From NCBI RefSeq assembly GCF_001613065.1, contig NZ_BDBQ01000013.1, positions 248,001-312,000 of the forward strand: a stretch of 64,000 nucleotides of DNA. The letters run 5' to 3'. Below, piece after piece: positions 1 through 9,834 of the stretch. A program made the position numbers and the translations under genes. Source of the DNA: Nocardia miyunensis NBRC 108239 (lineage in GTDB: Bacteria > Actinomycetota > Actinomycetes > Mycobacteriales > Mycobacteriaceae). How positions within the stretch are numbered: position 1 is the first letter of the stretch; each line of letters begins with the position of its first letter. The notes under the pieces are model-generated. The model was not told where the DNA came from and did not search any database. It saw only the letters and a list, made by a program, of their open reading frames with translations.

Positions 1-534
1 CCGGCCGTACGGTTCGAAGGTGATCGCCCGGCCGGAGTAGGACTTCACCAGCCTGGTCAACCGCACTTGGTCATTGGTCTGTCCCCACGCTGACGGGTCG
101 CGGAAATGCACAGCGGGATCCGGGCCGTCACCGACGCCGCAGGCGACCACGAGGTGACCGCCGGTGCGGCCGTCGGTCGGGAATTGTTCGGTGACGCTGA
201 TGATCAGCGGTGCTGCGGCGATGCGGTCGGGGAGTTCCTCGGCCGCGACGGGTTCGGCGCGGCCGAGCACTCCGAATTCGGTTGCCAGTGCGGCGATCCC
301 GGCGTGTAACCATCCGCGGGGTGTCAGTGCGTTGCGTTCGACGCCGAGTTTCACCAGCTCGGTGACCACCGGCGCGGGCCGCTGGTAGGCGAGCAGGATC
401 ATGCGCAGCGCTGCCATTCCGCACGCCCGGTTCGACCACTCCATCCGGTCGCCGAGCTCTGAGCCACCGTGCTGGTTCCATTCGGCCGGGTCGATGAGCT
501 GCCGACACAGCGGGACGTCGTGAACAACGGACAC
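1..534 (-). CDS. C39-peptidase-like protein (partial, 3' end off window)
   Basis: About 178 residues are visible and the frame runs off the left edge. The fold signature is that of papain-like C39 peptidases: an ACGMAALRMIL segment about 40 residues in puts a Cys at the start of a helix, GGHLVVACG about 125 residues in supplies the His, and HFRDP shortly after supplies the Asp. C39 domains cleave double-glycine leaders of bacteriocin-like peptides, usually fused to an ABC transporter; free-standing forms also exist, so the substrate is unknown. The chosen GTG start lies about 30 bases after the stop of the ATP-grasp gene, behind a GGAGG-like site, so the two are probably co-transcribed. The catalytic assignment is read from motifs only. 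Confidence 0.7.
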   Translation of the reverse strand, partial: MSVVHDVPLCRQLIDPAEWNQHGGSELGDRMEWSNRACGMAALRMILLAYQRPAPVVTELVKLGVERNALTPRGWLHAGIAALATEFGVLGRAEPVAAEELPDRIAAAPLIISVTEQFPTDGRTGGHLVVACGVGDGPDPAVHFRDPSAWGQTNDQVRLTRLVKSYSGRAITFEPYGR

Positions 535-564
535 AGGCAGTGCAACCTCCGCGACGGGGCCCGG

Positions 565-1653
565 TCAGGCAGCCGGTGGGGACAGGGGCGCCGACGTGTG
601 GAACTCGGGGTCGGGCAAGGGCACATCGTACGCCGGGCGGGTCATCGCCTCGTGCAGCATCGCCAGCACGACTTCGTTCAAGTCCAGGCCGCACCAGCGA
701 GCGGCGGTGACGAAGTTACTCTCGCGCGACAGGCCGGGGGTGGTGTTCACCTCCAGCGCATGCACCCCGCCAGCGGAGGTGACGATGAAGTCCACGCGCG
801 CCGCACCGTGGCAGCCCAATCCGTCCCACAGCCGGCGGGCGTGGAACACCACCGCATCGAGGACCGGCTTCGGGAAGTCGGCGCGCTCGAGCGTGACTCG
901 GCCTGCCGAGTCGGCGTCGAGCTTGGCATCGGCGTCGTAGAAGTCCGCGGCGAGGACCACGGTGGCCAGCGGAGGGAAGACCAGAACCCCGCCCGGCAAT
1001 TCGAGGAGCCCGACGGTGACCGGGGTGCCCTCGATGTACTCCTCGACCAGCACCGGTGACCGATCAACATCCCAGGCGTGCTCGAGTGCAGGCAGTAGGG
1101 CGGCGCGGTCGTGAACGAGACTCATGCCCAGACTTGACCCGCCGAGTGACGGTTTGACCATTGCAGCCCGTCCTCGCCACTCGGCCCCGGCGCCGGGGAT
1201 CGATACCTGCCAGGGCGGGGTCGGCACGCCGAGCCCGACCATGATCCGCTTGCACAGGATCTTGTCTGCGGCCACGGCGCAGGCGGCCACGGGACTGCCA
1301 CACAGGGGTTTTCGCAGCCAGTCCACCAGGCCCTGTAGCCTGCCGTCCTCGCCGTAGGGGCCGTGCAGATTCGACAACCCCACGTCGTACTCCACAATTT
1401 GCTGCACGAACGAGGAATCACGCGGATCCAGAACCGCGAACCGGATACCCAGCGCGGCCAGAGTGCCGGTCAGCGCGGTTACCGACAGTTGATCGACAGG
1501 GCTGTCGGCGAGATAGAGCTGGTCCTCGGCGGAAAGCCCGCCGGAGATCAGCGCCACCCTTAGTGGTCGATCGAGATCCTGATGCCAGGCATACAGGGTC
1601 TCGGCAGCCCGGCGAATCGGGCGGCCATCGGTTGGAGCGATCGGGGTGCTCAC
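565..1653 (-). CDS. D-Ala-D-Ala-ligase-like ATP-grasp protein
   Basis: A protein of 362 residues with the ATP-grasp layout of D-alanine-D-alanine ligase: an N-terminal domain ending in SNLHGPYGEDG, a central ATP-binding part with VEEYIEG, and a C-terminal active-site part with RVDF and LEVNTTPGL. The family joins two amino acids through an acyl phosphate, using ATP and Mg. The start is GTG at 1653, overlapping the stop of the epimerase gene by four bases with GAAGGAG just upstream. The longer reading frame further upstream is the shadow of the epimerase. Housekeeping Ddl is normally encoded elsewhere, and here the partners are an epimerase and a C39-like peptidase. A role in making a peptide or dipeptide containing D- or epimerised residues is therefore as likely as cell-wall synthesis. 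That role is inference. Confidence 0.85.
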   Translation of the reverse strand: MSTPIAPTDGRPIRRAAETLYAWHQDLDRPLRVALISGGLSAEDQLYLADSPVDQLSVTALTGTLAALGIRFAVLDPRDSSFVQQIVEYDVGLSNLHGPYGEDGRLQGLVDWLRKPLCGSPVAACAVAADKILCKRIMVGLGVPTPPWQVSIPGAGAEWRGRAAMVKPSLGGSSLGMSLVHDRAALLPALEHAWDVDRSPVLVEEYIEGTPVTVGLLELPGGVLVFPPLATVVLAADFYDADAKLDADSAGRVTLERADFPKPVLDAVVFHARRLWDGLGCHGAARVDFIVTSAGGVHALEVNTTPGLSRESNFVTAARWCGLDLNEVVLAMLHEAMTRPAYDVPLPDPEFHTSAPLSPPAA

Positions 1654-2579
1654 GAGAGTTCTCCTTCGAACACGCAGGTCACGGGTCCACCGATCCAGAA
1701 AGCGGTGGTGTGTGAGTCGGGGTGGGGGCGCAAGACGAGTGGGGTTCCGGCCCGGTTGTGCACGATCACCTGCTCGGCGGCGTCGAGGTCGATCAGGTTG
1801 TGCCGGTGGGCGATCACGGCCGCCGCGACCGCACCACTGCCGCAGGACAAGGTCTCTGCTTCGACCCCGCGCTCGTAGGTCCGCAGCCGGACTCGACGAG
1901 GGCCCACGCGCTGCACGAAGTTCACATTTGCCCCGCGTGGCGCCAGGTCGGGGTGATTGCGGACCTGGCGGCCGACCGTTTCCACGTCGATGTCCTCGAC
2001 GTCCTCGACCACCGCTACGACATGCTCGGTGCCGGTATAGGCTGCGTCGAAACTCAGGCGGCGACCGCCCACCACGACCTGCACCAGGTCCGGTTGCACC
2101 GCACCCAGGTTCGCAGTCACCCACGTCCGGTCTCGTCCGACCTGTGCGTGATGCACGACACCCGCCATCACCATCGCCGGCTCGGATAGTGCGTGGTCAC
2201 GGGCCGCGCACCACGCGGCACAGCGCAGCGCGTTGCCGCACATGCTCGCCTCGGAGCCGTCGGCGTTGATACACCTGACCTGCAGTACGTCGCCGGTGAT
2301 CAGACGGGTGATCACCAACCCGTCGGCACCGACACCGGTGCGCCGAGCGCACCACCACTGCGCGAGCTGCGGCAGATCAGCGCCGGACATGTCTGCGGAG
2401 TCGGCGACAAGGATGAAATCGTTCCCGGCGCCGTGCATTTTGCGGAATCTGGTTGCTGGCGCCGTAACCGCGCGCGGGTCGTCGCAGGCCAGCTGAGCGG
2501 GTCGCGGGTTGCGGCCGACAGGGAAGGTTGTGTCCGCCATCGTCGGCGGCGACACAGACGTAAGTGCGCTGGTGGGCAT
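1650..2579 (-). CDS. dapF: Diaminopimelate-epimerase-family protein
   Basis: A protein of 309 residues with both catalytic cysteines of the DapF family: the first in SMCGNALRCA, the second in ETLSCGSGAVAA. The family signature MHGAGNDF is also present. DapF interconverts LL- and meso-diaminopimelate by a two-base mechanism. The ATG at 2579 was chosen because a strong GGAGG lies 7-8 bases upstream. This leaves about 45 extra N-terminal residues before the usual FRKMHG start, rich in Thr, Ser and Pro and of unknown meaning. The neighbours are a Ddl-like ligase (4-base overlap) and a C39-like protein, not lysine-pathway genes. The true substrate may be another amino acid or a peptide, as for DapF homologues in natural-product clusters. 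Confidence 0.88.
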   Translation of the reverse strand: MPTSALTSVSPPTMADTTFPVGRNPRPAQLACDDPRAVTAPATRFRKMHGAGNDFILVADSADMSGADLPQLAQWWCARRTGVGADGLVITRLITGDVLQVRCINADGSEASMCGNALRCAAWCAARDHALSEPAMVMAGVVHHAQVGRDRTWVTANLGAVQPDLVQVVVGGRRLSFDAAYTGTEHVVAVVEDVEDIDVETVGRQVRNHPDLAPRGANVNFVQRVGPRRVRLRTYERGVEAETLSCGSGAVAAAVIAHRHNLIDLDAAEQVIVHNRAGTPLVLRPHPDSHTTAFWIGGPVTCVFEGELS

Positions 2580-2769
2580 GATGTTTCCTCCACCGCAGCA
2601 CGGATAAGGGGTGAGCGGCTGCGGTATGTCCAGCACACGGCAGCGCACGCACTCCCGACCAGCAGCATTGCAGGGTGCGACCGTCGTTTGCAGATCGTGC
2701 AATTGCGGTGGCGCGGTGGGTAAATGGCCCGATACGCTCGATGTCCCGGCCTGAGCAAGGGACGACAGG
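2580..2769. promoter_or_regulatory. Divergent promoter region between dapF-like operon and XRE regulator
   Basis: The 190 bases between two divergent starts must hold both promoters. A perfect 8-base palindrome, GCAATTGC, lies at about 2699-2706, and two TTGCAG copies lie just before it. Either is a possible operator for the neighbouring XRE protein. No convincing -35/-10 pair can be assigned by eye. Confidence 0.3.
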
Positions 2770-4140
2770 ATGGACCAGGCCCGCGCGATCTGGAATACCG
2801 TCGCCGTCCGCGCCGCCGCCGATTCCGGCGACTACGGCGCGGTCGTGCGTGCCGTGCGCCGAGCGAAAAATCTCACCCTGGCCGACGTCGCGGCCCGCAT
2901 CAATTATTCGCCCGCGACACTGTCCCGACTCGAGCGCGGAATCCAGCACCTCACCGATATCCAGACGCTGCGCACCTTGGCTGATGCCTTGGACATTCCG
3001 CCGCACATGCTCGGAGTAGCCGACACTCCACCTCGATCGGTGCGCATCGCGCGAAGCCCCGCTATCGTCGGGCTCAACTCAGGGTTGGACGAGGAGAGCG
3101 ATATGCGTCGTCGCACGCTGCTGACCGGGCTCACCGGTCTGGCAGGCACGACCGCCCTCAGCGTCGCCGCTGCGTCGCCGCACCCGTCGGCCGACCCGCT
3201 ACAGGCCCTCGAGCAGGTCCTGCTGACCGCACCGTCACACGGTATCCCTGCGAGCATCCCGAAGCTGCACGGTGACATCACCGCCGCGCGAGCGAAATTC
3301 GACCTCGGCCGCTACGCGGAGGTCGCCAACGCCCTTCCAGGTCTCCTGACGACCGCGATCGCCACCTATGCAGCCGGTGAGCGCGGTGACGAAATCACCT
3401 CCCGCAGTGCAGAACTCGCCCGCATCTACACGCTTGCATCCCAAGTGACCGTCAAACTCGGACGCGACCAACTCGCCTGGACCGCCGCCGACCGAGCCAT
3501 GCAGATCGCACACAACAGCGACGACCTACTCGTTCAGGCCGCCGCCCGCCGGGCCTGGGCGATCGTGCTGCGCCGCACCGGCCACGCCGACACCGCCGGG
3601 CACCTGATCATCGACACAGCCACACTCCTACAACCCAAGCTCGGAGCTGGACCTCAGTACCTCGCGGTCTATGGCTCCCTGCTATCCACCGCGGCCTATA
3701 CTGCCGCTGTCGACGGCGACCGGGACACATCGACAACCCTGATCAACGAATCGATCAGCGCAGCAACCCGACTCGACCACAGCGCGCGATCCCTCGGGTT
3801 CGGGACCACCGCTGCCGGGCTCTACCGGATCAGCATCGCGCGGGTCCTCGGGGACGCCGGTGCCGCCATCGAACTCGCACAGCGAATCGACCCGGCCGCT
3901 ATTGCTTCGCCTGAGCGGCGCGCACGGTTCTGGTCGGATATTGCGCGCGCCTTCCATCAATGGGACAAACCCGAGCTGTGCTACCGCGCGCTGCTCGCCG
4001 CCGAAAAGGCCGCACCCGACGAAGTTCGGTACCGCACCCCGATCCAGCAGATCACCCGCAGCCTCATCCGCCACCCCGCTTCCACGAATCTGCCCGGACT
4101 GCACTCATTCGCCCATCGCAGTGGAACCAGCATCGGATAG
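2770..4140 (+). CDS. XRE-family regulator with TPR-like C-terminal domain
   Basis: A protein of 456 residues. Residues about 25-85 form a helix-turn-helix of the XRE type (LTLADVAARI, then SPATLSRLERG). A Pro/Ala-rich linker with RRRTLLTGL at about 115-135 follows. The rest is helical and Ala-rich, resembling the tetratricopeptide-type sensor domain of actinobacterial XRE-TPR regulators. In that family the C-terminal part often senses a peptide or metabolite. It is divergent from the dapF-like operon with a 190-base gap and probably controls it. The start at 2770 follows a GGGACGACAGG stretch. Confidence 0.8.
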   Translation: MDQARAIWNTVAVRAAADSGDYGAVVRAVRRAKNLTLADVAARINYSPATLSRLERGIQHLTDIQTLRTLADALDIPPHMLGVADTPPRSVRIARSPAIVGLNSGLDEESDMRRRTLLTGLTGLAGTTALSVAAASPHPSADPLQALEQVLLTAPSHGIPASIPKLHGDITAARAKFDLGRYAEVANALPGLLTTAIATYAAGERGDEITSRSAELARIYTLASQVTVKLGRDQLAWTAADRAMQIAHNSDDLLVQAAARRAWAIVLRRTGHADTAGHLIIDTATLLQPKLGAGPQYLAVYGSLLSTAAYTAAVDGDRDTSTTLINESISAATRLDHSARSLGFGTTAAGLYRISIARVLGDAGAAIELAQRIDPAAIASPERRARFWSDIARAFHQWDKPELCYRALLAAEKAAPDEVRYRTPIQQITRSLIRHPASTNLPGLHSFAHRSGTSIG

Positions 4141-4266
4141 ACGATTTCCGGATCCGGGCATCGACATCCCCTGCGGTACATGTGACGACGCCGACCCGGC
4201 AATTGCCGGAGCCATGCGCTCGCATTTTCCCGCGACTCGATCGTCCGGGTTCGGCAGCGGCTTCTC

Positions 4267-4727
4267 TCAACAGGGGCCGATGATTGTCTGTCGGGGAGAT
4301 GGCAGACGGGTGACGGCCGGGGTTGGGGACGCGGCGGTGCGGAGTTGTTGGATCTCCTCATGCTGGGCGGCGATTCTGGCTAGGGCGCGGGACTGGAAGT
4401 CGGAAAGATCCTCGATCGTCGACTCTGCCTGTGCCAGACGGTGTTTGAGTTTGCCGATCTCGGCTCTCTGACATTCGATGCGAGCGGTTTTCGGGTCCGC
4501 GGATTCGCCGGTGTTCTGCCGCAGTTGCGCGAGTCGGTGCTCGAACTCGACGCGTAAATGTGCGTAGGGCCGGTCGCCGTAGAAGGCTGTGCGGTCGACG
4601 CCTGCCTGGTCGCGAGGGTTTTGATGTCGCAGCCTCCGCCGGGCGGTATCTCGCCGCGCAGCAAGCGGTCCATGGCCGCGCGGATGCGATTCTCGTTCTG
4701 AATTCGTTGTTCAGCGGTGAATCTCAT
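4267..4727 (-). pseudogene. Recombinase-accessory protein (TnpC/DUF6262-like), frameshifted
   Basis: The gene starts with an ATG at 4727 that overlaps the end of the upstream recombinase frame by four bases. After about 40 residues (to about DIKTLAT) the frame breaks. A one-base deletion in the ACCAGGCAGG stretch near 4605-4610 would, if undone, restore a Thr-Arg-Ala-Gly-Val-Asp-Arg sequence. The frame then runs to a stop at 4267, through a helical, Gln/Glu/Lys-rich region likely to form a coiled coil. The small third gene of Tn554-like recombinase trios has this design: helix-turn-helix-like start, coiled-coil end. It is either decayed or carries a sequencing error. Confidence 0.6.
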
Positions 4728-6920
4728 GACTGATCGGATGCTCCTCGGGCTGCGGTGTCGATGGCGGTGACGATGCGCTGGGGGCGGGTGTGGTCGGAGG
4801 TCAGTCGTTCGCGTTCGGTGGTGCGGGTCTTGCCGAGCTGGCCGAGGAAGGTTTTGGTGCGTTGGGCGTGTTCGGCCCAGACGTCACGGTGGATCGGGTG
4901 GTGGGTGGCTTGCGGGCATCGTGCCGAGTCACACATGCCGATCAGCGGTTTCGTCGCTGTCGGGGTGCCGGCGAGCTTGAGGCAGAGTGCTCGGGTGGGA
5001 TCGGTGAACCAGCAGTAGTTCGCCGGGCCCAGGTGCAGCACCTCGGAGCGTTTGGACAGCAGGTTGAGGATGTCGCGATCGTTGCGCTGGATCTTCGGCG
5101 CGGCTGGCTCGATTGCCGGGTTCTGGTCGATGTCGGCGAAGAATTCGATCAGGCCCCGGGCGCCGGGGCCGGTTGGCAGGATGCCTTGTTGATAGTTACG
5201 GAACTCGGTGAGGATCAAGCCGAGATTGCGGTCGGCTTCGTGCTTGTTCACCTCGGCGAGCAATTCTGCTTGTGCCCCACCGGGTTTGGAGACGTAGCCT
5301 TCGGTCGTGGCCGAGGCAATGTTTCATGTGAATTTTGGTGGCGAGGACACCGCCGGGGCGGTAAGCCATTTCCAGCGATAGAGTTTGTCGGAGCATCCTC
5401 ATCGACACTGGACCTTCGGGAATAGGAGCCAGGCCCAGGCGTGCTGCCGATGGAGAGTTCACCCAGTTCCTGAACGATCCGTAGCGGGCCTCGAAGGAGA
5501 ATCGACCGCCGAACAGGAGCGCTCCCTCGCGGGGATCATCATGGAGGTGTTCGGCGAGTTCGATTGCACGATAGGCGGGCTCGATGACGACCCATTCGTC
5601 CTCGGTGCCGCCGAGCGGCTGGCCCTTGACGATTTTACTGGTGATGCGGAACCGCTGGAGCCCGGCAACCGGCTCTTCGATCGGTCGTCGGCAGCCCACA
5701 CGCAATTCCATGAGTTCACTCGACCGCATGCCCGAGGTTGCGGCCAGGAGGATTATCGCAGCGGTGCGGACGATTCCGATCAAGGCGACGGCCTGAGAGC
5801 GGTGCAGAGGCAGAGCCCAGGGGATGTCGCCGCTGCCGTCGGCCGCGGGAACGGGAACGGCACCGCGAGCGAAAGACGGCTCTACCCCCACCACTTCGAG
5901 TGCGGCAGTGAGATGTTCACGTAGTGTCGGCAACCAGTGTCGCCAGAGCTGGGTGTAACCGGCGTGGCGGGCGATGACGCTGGTCGCGACGGGTAGTAGG
6001 GGATCCTCGGGGGACCAGCCGTTGTTGAGTCGCCGGGTGACGTCGTGGTTTTCGAGCATCGGCAGCGGTGTACCGGTCCTGGTGTAGTCGGCCAAGGTCT
6101 CCAGGATGTCGTCGATGGCCGTCGGGCTGCTGTTGGGCAGCCCGGCCTTCTCCACGGCCCGGATCGTGGTATTGCTCTGTCGCATCTGGGTGTGCAGCGC
6201 GACGGCGTGGGGGCCGGTGACCTGGACCAGATGCACAGCGGCGGCCAGCATCGGCTGCAGGATCTCGCCAGGGACAGCAGGGGTGGTGTTTCCTTCATGA
6301 CCGGAACGCATGTCCGCGACCGTCGAGGCGGTGGCTCCTCCCCAGGGCCGCAGGTCGGCGGAGACGCGATCGGCGGTGAACAGGTCACGGTAGTCGACCA
6401 GATCGATGATGCTCTGCGCGGCACCGCGGCCGGTCGTGCCACTCTGCTCTCCGACGACCGTGTCGTTGTCGGCGGTGACGTAGCGGCGGAATTGCAGGTA
6501 TGCCTCGCAGGTGTCGGTCTCGATCGCTGTCAGCGAGGAGATGTTTCGCTGGTCGAGCCACGCGAACAGCCGGACGATTTCGCGGAGCCGGGCGCTGCAG
6601 CTGGCCAGGTGCAGCGGTGTTCGGTATGCCCGTGGCAGCGCCGCGACAGCGGGATGCTGCGGCGCAAGCAACGCGAGGATCAACTCCTTCGCGACCAGCC
6701 GCCACCGGCTGGCGCGGATTGCGGTGAATTCGAAACGGCGGCTGGCCTTTCCCATCTGGACCGGAAGTCCGATCACGGTGAAGTCCCAAGAGTCCTCGTC
6801 GAACATGGGGCGGCGCGCGCCGTCAGGCAGACACAGTCCGGCCAGCTCGCGGACGTCGGCCCTCATGAACGGCGATGTCGACGGTGCATCATGTGTGAGG
6901 CGGGTAGTTGCGTTCGTCAT
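4724..6920 (-). pseudogene. Large tyrosine recombinase (TnpB-like), frameshifted near its catalytic Tyr
   Basis: Two frames together make a recombinase of about 730 residues. The first (6920 to about 5317) contains the catalytic Arg in SGMRSSELMEL and, near the end, the conserved LSLEMAYRPGGVLATKIH stretch. Right after MKH the frame is lost near 5317. A two-base loss there, if undone, restores an ATTEGYVSKPGGAQ-type sequence that holds the catalytic Tyr. The frame then continues from 5263 to 4724. In the present sequence the Tyr is out of frame, so the enzyme should be inactive. The start overlaps the stop of the preceding recombinase by four bases, the usual coupling in such trios. Confidence 0.7.
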
Positions 6921-7661
6921 GTGGTGAGTTCCTCGGGGCGTAGGGGCAGTTCGTCGTCCATATCAGTGATATGGGTGGCCGCGGCGGCGAGGTCGGCCGG
7001 GTCGAACCGGTGGAGAATGTGGTCGATTCGTGCCGCGTAAGGACCGAAGACAGCCATGAAGTGGGCAGCGGGCATCTGCCGCCATTGGCGGGCGAAGAAT
7101 GCCTTGAGCCGCAACAAGTTCACGGCGTGCCGAGGCGCGAACACCGCCAGCGGACACAGCAGACAAACCCATGGACGGGCAGGACAGGGCTTGCCGGCCG
7201 GACCGTGCAGGCCACTGAGCTGATCGGCACAGGCCGCGGTGAACACGTCGCGCGCTCCGCCCACAAGCTCCCCGATGACGGTGTCATCCATGCTCATCGC
7301 GGCGATCAGCTGCGGATATCCGCGGGCAAGGGCAGTGGTGTCCGCCTCGGTGATCACCGTGGGCGGGTGTGCCCGGCGCAGCAGATCGTGCTGTGCGTCC
7401 TCGATGATCGTGTCGACGGCGTGCTGCTGGCCTGGGGTGGTGGCGGTCAGATAGTGGTCCCCCCTCCACCCCGGCGCTGTGGTTCGGATCGATGGTGGCG
7501 CGAGCGTTCCCCGTCCAGGCGCTCTTGGCGCGCATCGCGTGATGGGTGGTGCGGATGCGCGACCGCTGGATCCGCAGCGGGGAGCCGCCGCCCGGCACTC
7601 CGCGTGAGGCAGCCTGCGGCAAGATTCTGCGAAACATGCTGTCGGGCAGCCGGTCCCGCAT
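6917..7661 (-). pseudogene. Tyrosine recombinase (TnpA-like) remnant, 5'-truncated and frameshifted
   Basis: Only the C-terminal third of the first recombinase of the trio remains. One frame (7661 to about 7460, with RTTHHAMRAKSAWTGN) continues in another (about 7455 to 6917, with DHYLTATTPGQQ and NLLRLKAFFARQWRQMP). The switch lies at a run of six C on the plus strand (7459-7464), where five would restore the frame. Immediately upstream is a stop codon and then unrelated sequence, so the N-terminal half is missing. The remaining part includes a Cys pair (CLLCPLA) common in these proteins. Confidence 0.6.
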
Positions 7662-7776
7662 CTACTGGGTGGGGCGTCGCAACCGAACCAACCACTCCCG
7701 GCCACCGCGCGGCGTCCCCGCCGGGACTGATCGGCCGAACCCATGTACAGGTCCCGTACCGAATAGAGTGGCGGGA

Positions 7777-8511
7777 ATGGCGAGCAACACCAGGCGACCA
7801 CGTAGCGGAGACCGGCGTCCTCGCCGAGTCATCGGTATGGCCCCCGACGCGCCGTGGCCACGCCGTGATGCTCCAGGACTGACCTGGGCGAGCCGCGAAC
7901 TCGAGACCGTCATGCACGCCGGGTTGTTCCTGCTCAACTACTACGCCTACGCCGGTGACGGCGGATTCGACGTGCCGATGGAGCACTTCGCGCCGCAAGC
8001 ATCCGACGAGACCACCGAGCAATACCACCAGCGCCGCAACGCCGCTCGCCTGCTCAAGCAGACCCAAGCCCTCGCCGGATCGTGGGCGCGGCTGTGCGCC
8101 GAGGAACTACGACACGTGCGCCCGTCCGATGCACCGCGCGCGTGCGGCTGGATTTGCGAGCAACTGGCCCGGATCATGGCCGACGCTGGGGGCGGCAGCT
8201 TCGTCGAAGTCGTCACCGACGCAGAACCCCTACTCGGACCGATGTGCCCGCCCGCACACCAAGCCACCGCACCTCTCATCGCAACCGACCTGCTCAACGC
8301 CATGATGGCGGGCGGCCTCTCGCAAATGGTGCCCACCCTGGAACGCGCCGCGCGCCGTGAACCCATCGCCGCGATCCACCTCGCCGCGGCGATGGCCGCC
8401 GGCGCCTACCGCAAACACCTCGACACCATCGCCCGCGCCACCGAATCCCAGCGCATCAGCAACACCGTCCAAGAATCCCTCGACACACTCAGCGGCAAAC
8501 GGCGACGATAG
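7777..8511 (+). CDS. Hypothetical protein, 244 residues
   Basis: The product is soluble, Ala-rich and mostly helical by composition, with no motif I recognise. The reading frame extends upstream to 7546, but that part overlaps the recombinase remnant and has shadow-like composition. The ATG at 7777 was therefore chosen, although its ribosome site (GGCGGG) is weak. Its C-terminus ends in a basic KRRR. It stands alone between the dead recombinase trio and a leftward nuclease-family gene, so it may be cargo of the old element. Confidence 0.6.
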   Translation: MASNTRRPRSGDRRPRRVIGMAPDAPWPRRDAPGLTWASRELETVMHAGLFLLNYYAYAGDGGFDVPMEHFAPQASDETTEQYHQRRNAARLLKQTQALAGSWARLCAEELRHVRPSDAPRACGWICEQLARIMADAGGGSFVEVVTDAEPLLGPMCPPAHQATAPLIATDLLNAMMAGGLSQMVPTLERAARREPIAAIHLAAAMAAGAYRKHLDTIARATESQRISNTVQESLDTLSGKRRR

Positions 8512-8755
8512 ATCACCCCGCCACCACGACCAGACGACGGACCGATCTCTGCGATAGCGTCTGTCTCCAGAAACCCGTTACCCAGAAGACAGCATCCGAA
8601 TCATTCTCAGGGTAAGCACCTTTCGTGATCACGCCGAACCGGACATCGGCGCCGTCCAAGAAATCATCGCCGTCGGCGCAACCCGCACGAACAAAGCCCC
8701 CGGCGCCGTCTCTGGAATGTGCAGCCCAGCTGGCCCGCCGGAGGGCTGTGGTGAT

Positions 8756-9679
8756 TCAGGGGGAGCAGCAAAGAGCCTGAGCGTCGTAGTCGGCGGAGAT
8801 GTCCAGGTGGTCGCTGGCTTTCTTGGCCAGATCGCTGTGGTCAACGGCGTACGACTTGAACGCGGACGCGAATTCGGGAGTGCCGAGGATCGCGTCGATC
8901 CTGCGATCGACCTGATCGTGGAACCAGTGCCCCGTCGTGGCGGCATAAGGGGCTCCCGTGGCGAATGCGGCGTCGATCAGCCCTGAGACGGCGAGGATTT
9001 CACCCGGACCGCGGTCGACGGCGAAGACACGTTCACCAGTCTCGTCGTAGGTCCACGTGCACTGGTGAATGGTGTCGCGGTTGACCGGTTGACCGGCGAA
9101 CGGGTCCGGGTCGTACCAGCTGCCGTCCGGGTTGCGCCACGCATAGGTCACGTTGCCGTCGAGACCGGCGATCGTCGGATAGCCGTCGTGCGGCCGCAGC
9201 AGGACGCTGGCGAATCGCTCGGTTTCGTCGGCGCGGGCGTAGCGGCCGAACGGCCGGTTGTGGAAGGCCGCGTGCCCGACCAGCGGCCCGCCGACATCGA
9301 GCACGACCCGCCCACAGGAATGCCAGAACTGGCGGCCCGACCAGGTGCGCCAGGACACTGCTTCGATCGCGGGATTCCAAAGCAGGCCAACGTGAAAGCT
9401 CACGTTGCCCAACGCCACGGCTGCGCTGCCGTCGGGCAGCTCGCAACTCATTCCGGTCGCTTCGGCCAATTCCCGCAGCAGCGCCGCGGCGCGCGTGCCT
9501 TCTTCGGGTCCTTCAGCACGCAACTCCTGCACAGCCACGACATCCGCAGCCGTGGACCGGATGGTCTCGTGTACGAGTTCGCGGCGCTGCAGCTCGTCGG
9601 GGCTGTCGAGCAGCCCGTAGTCGAGCAAGTTGTAGCTGGCGAACCTGACGTGGTTCGAGCTCGTCCGTTGCCGAATCAT
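8756..9679 (-). CDS. Endonuclease/exonuclease/phosphatase-family protein
   Basis: A protein of 307 residues with the metal-dependent EEP fold. FASYNLLDYG near the start gives the first Asn, VVAVQEL the metal-binding Glu, AGLDGNVT the Asp/Asn pair, and a DHLDIS stretch near the end the final Asp-His. The family includes AP endonucleases, nucleotide and lipid phosphatases and DNases, so the substrate cannot be told. No signal peptide is visible, so it should act in the cytoplasm. The start at 9679 is supported by GGAGGG eight bases upstream. Confidence 0.8.
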   Translation of the reverse strand: MIRQRTSSNHVRFASYNLLDYGLLDSPDELQRRELVHETIRSTAADVVAVQELRAEGPEEGTRAAALLRELAEATGMSCELPDGSAAVALGNVSFHVGLLWNPAIEAVSWRTWSGRQFWHSCGRVVLDVGGPLVGHAAFHNRPFGRYARADETERFASVLLRPHDGYPTIAGLDGNVTYAWRNPDGSWYDPDPFAGQPVNRDTIHQCTWTYDETGERVFAVDRGPGEILAVSGLIDAAFATGAPYAATTGHWFHDQVDRRIDAILGTPEFASAFKSYAVDHSDLAKKASDHLDISADYDAQALCCSP

Positions 9680-9834
9680 CGTGGAGTCCCTCCCCGGGGC
9701 AGTAAGGTCGTGATCTTCGTGGTCGCATGCAGTTTGCCTTGACGGGCGTAGTTGGTGGGAGTGAGTTGTCGGTGCAGGTTGGCATGATTTCGGTGAGACC
9801 GAGGTCCCGTCCCCTACATCGGGACAGCGGTCGA

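Noticed and set aside
565..2124. Long leftward frame of 519 codons including the Ddl-like gene
   Set aside because: The extra N-terminus overlaps dapF in another frame and is Arg/Gly/Pro-rich shadow sequence; the GTG at 1653 has a good ribosome site and a 4-base overlap.
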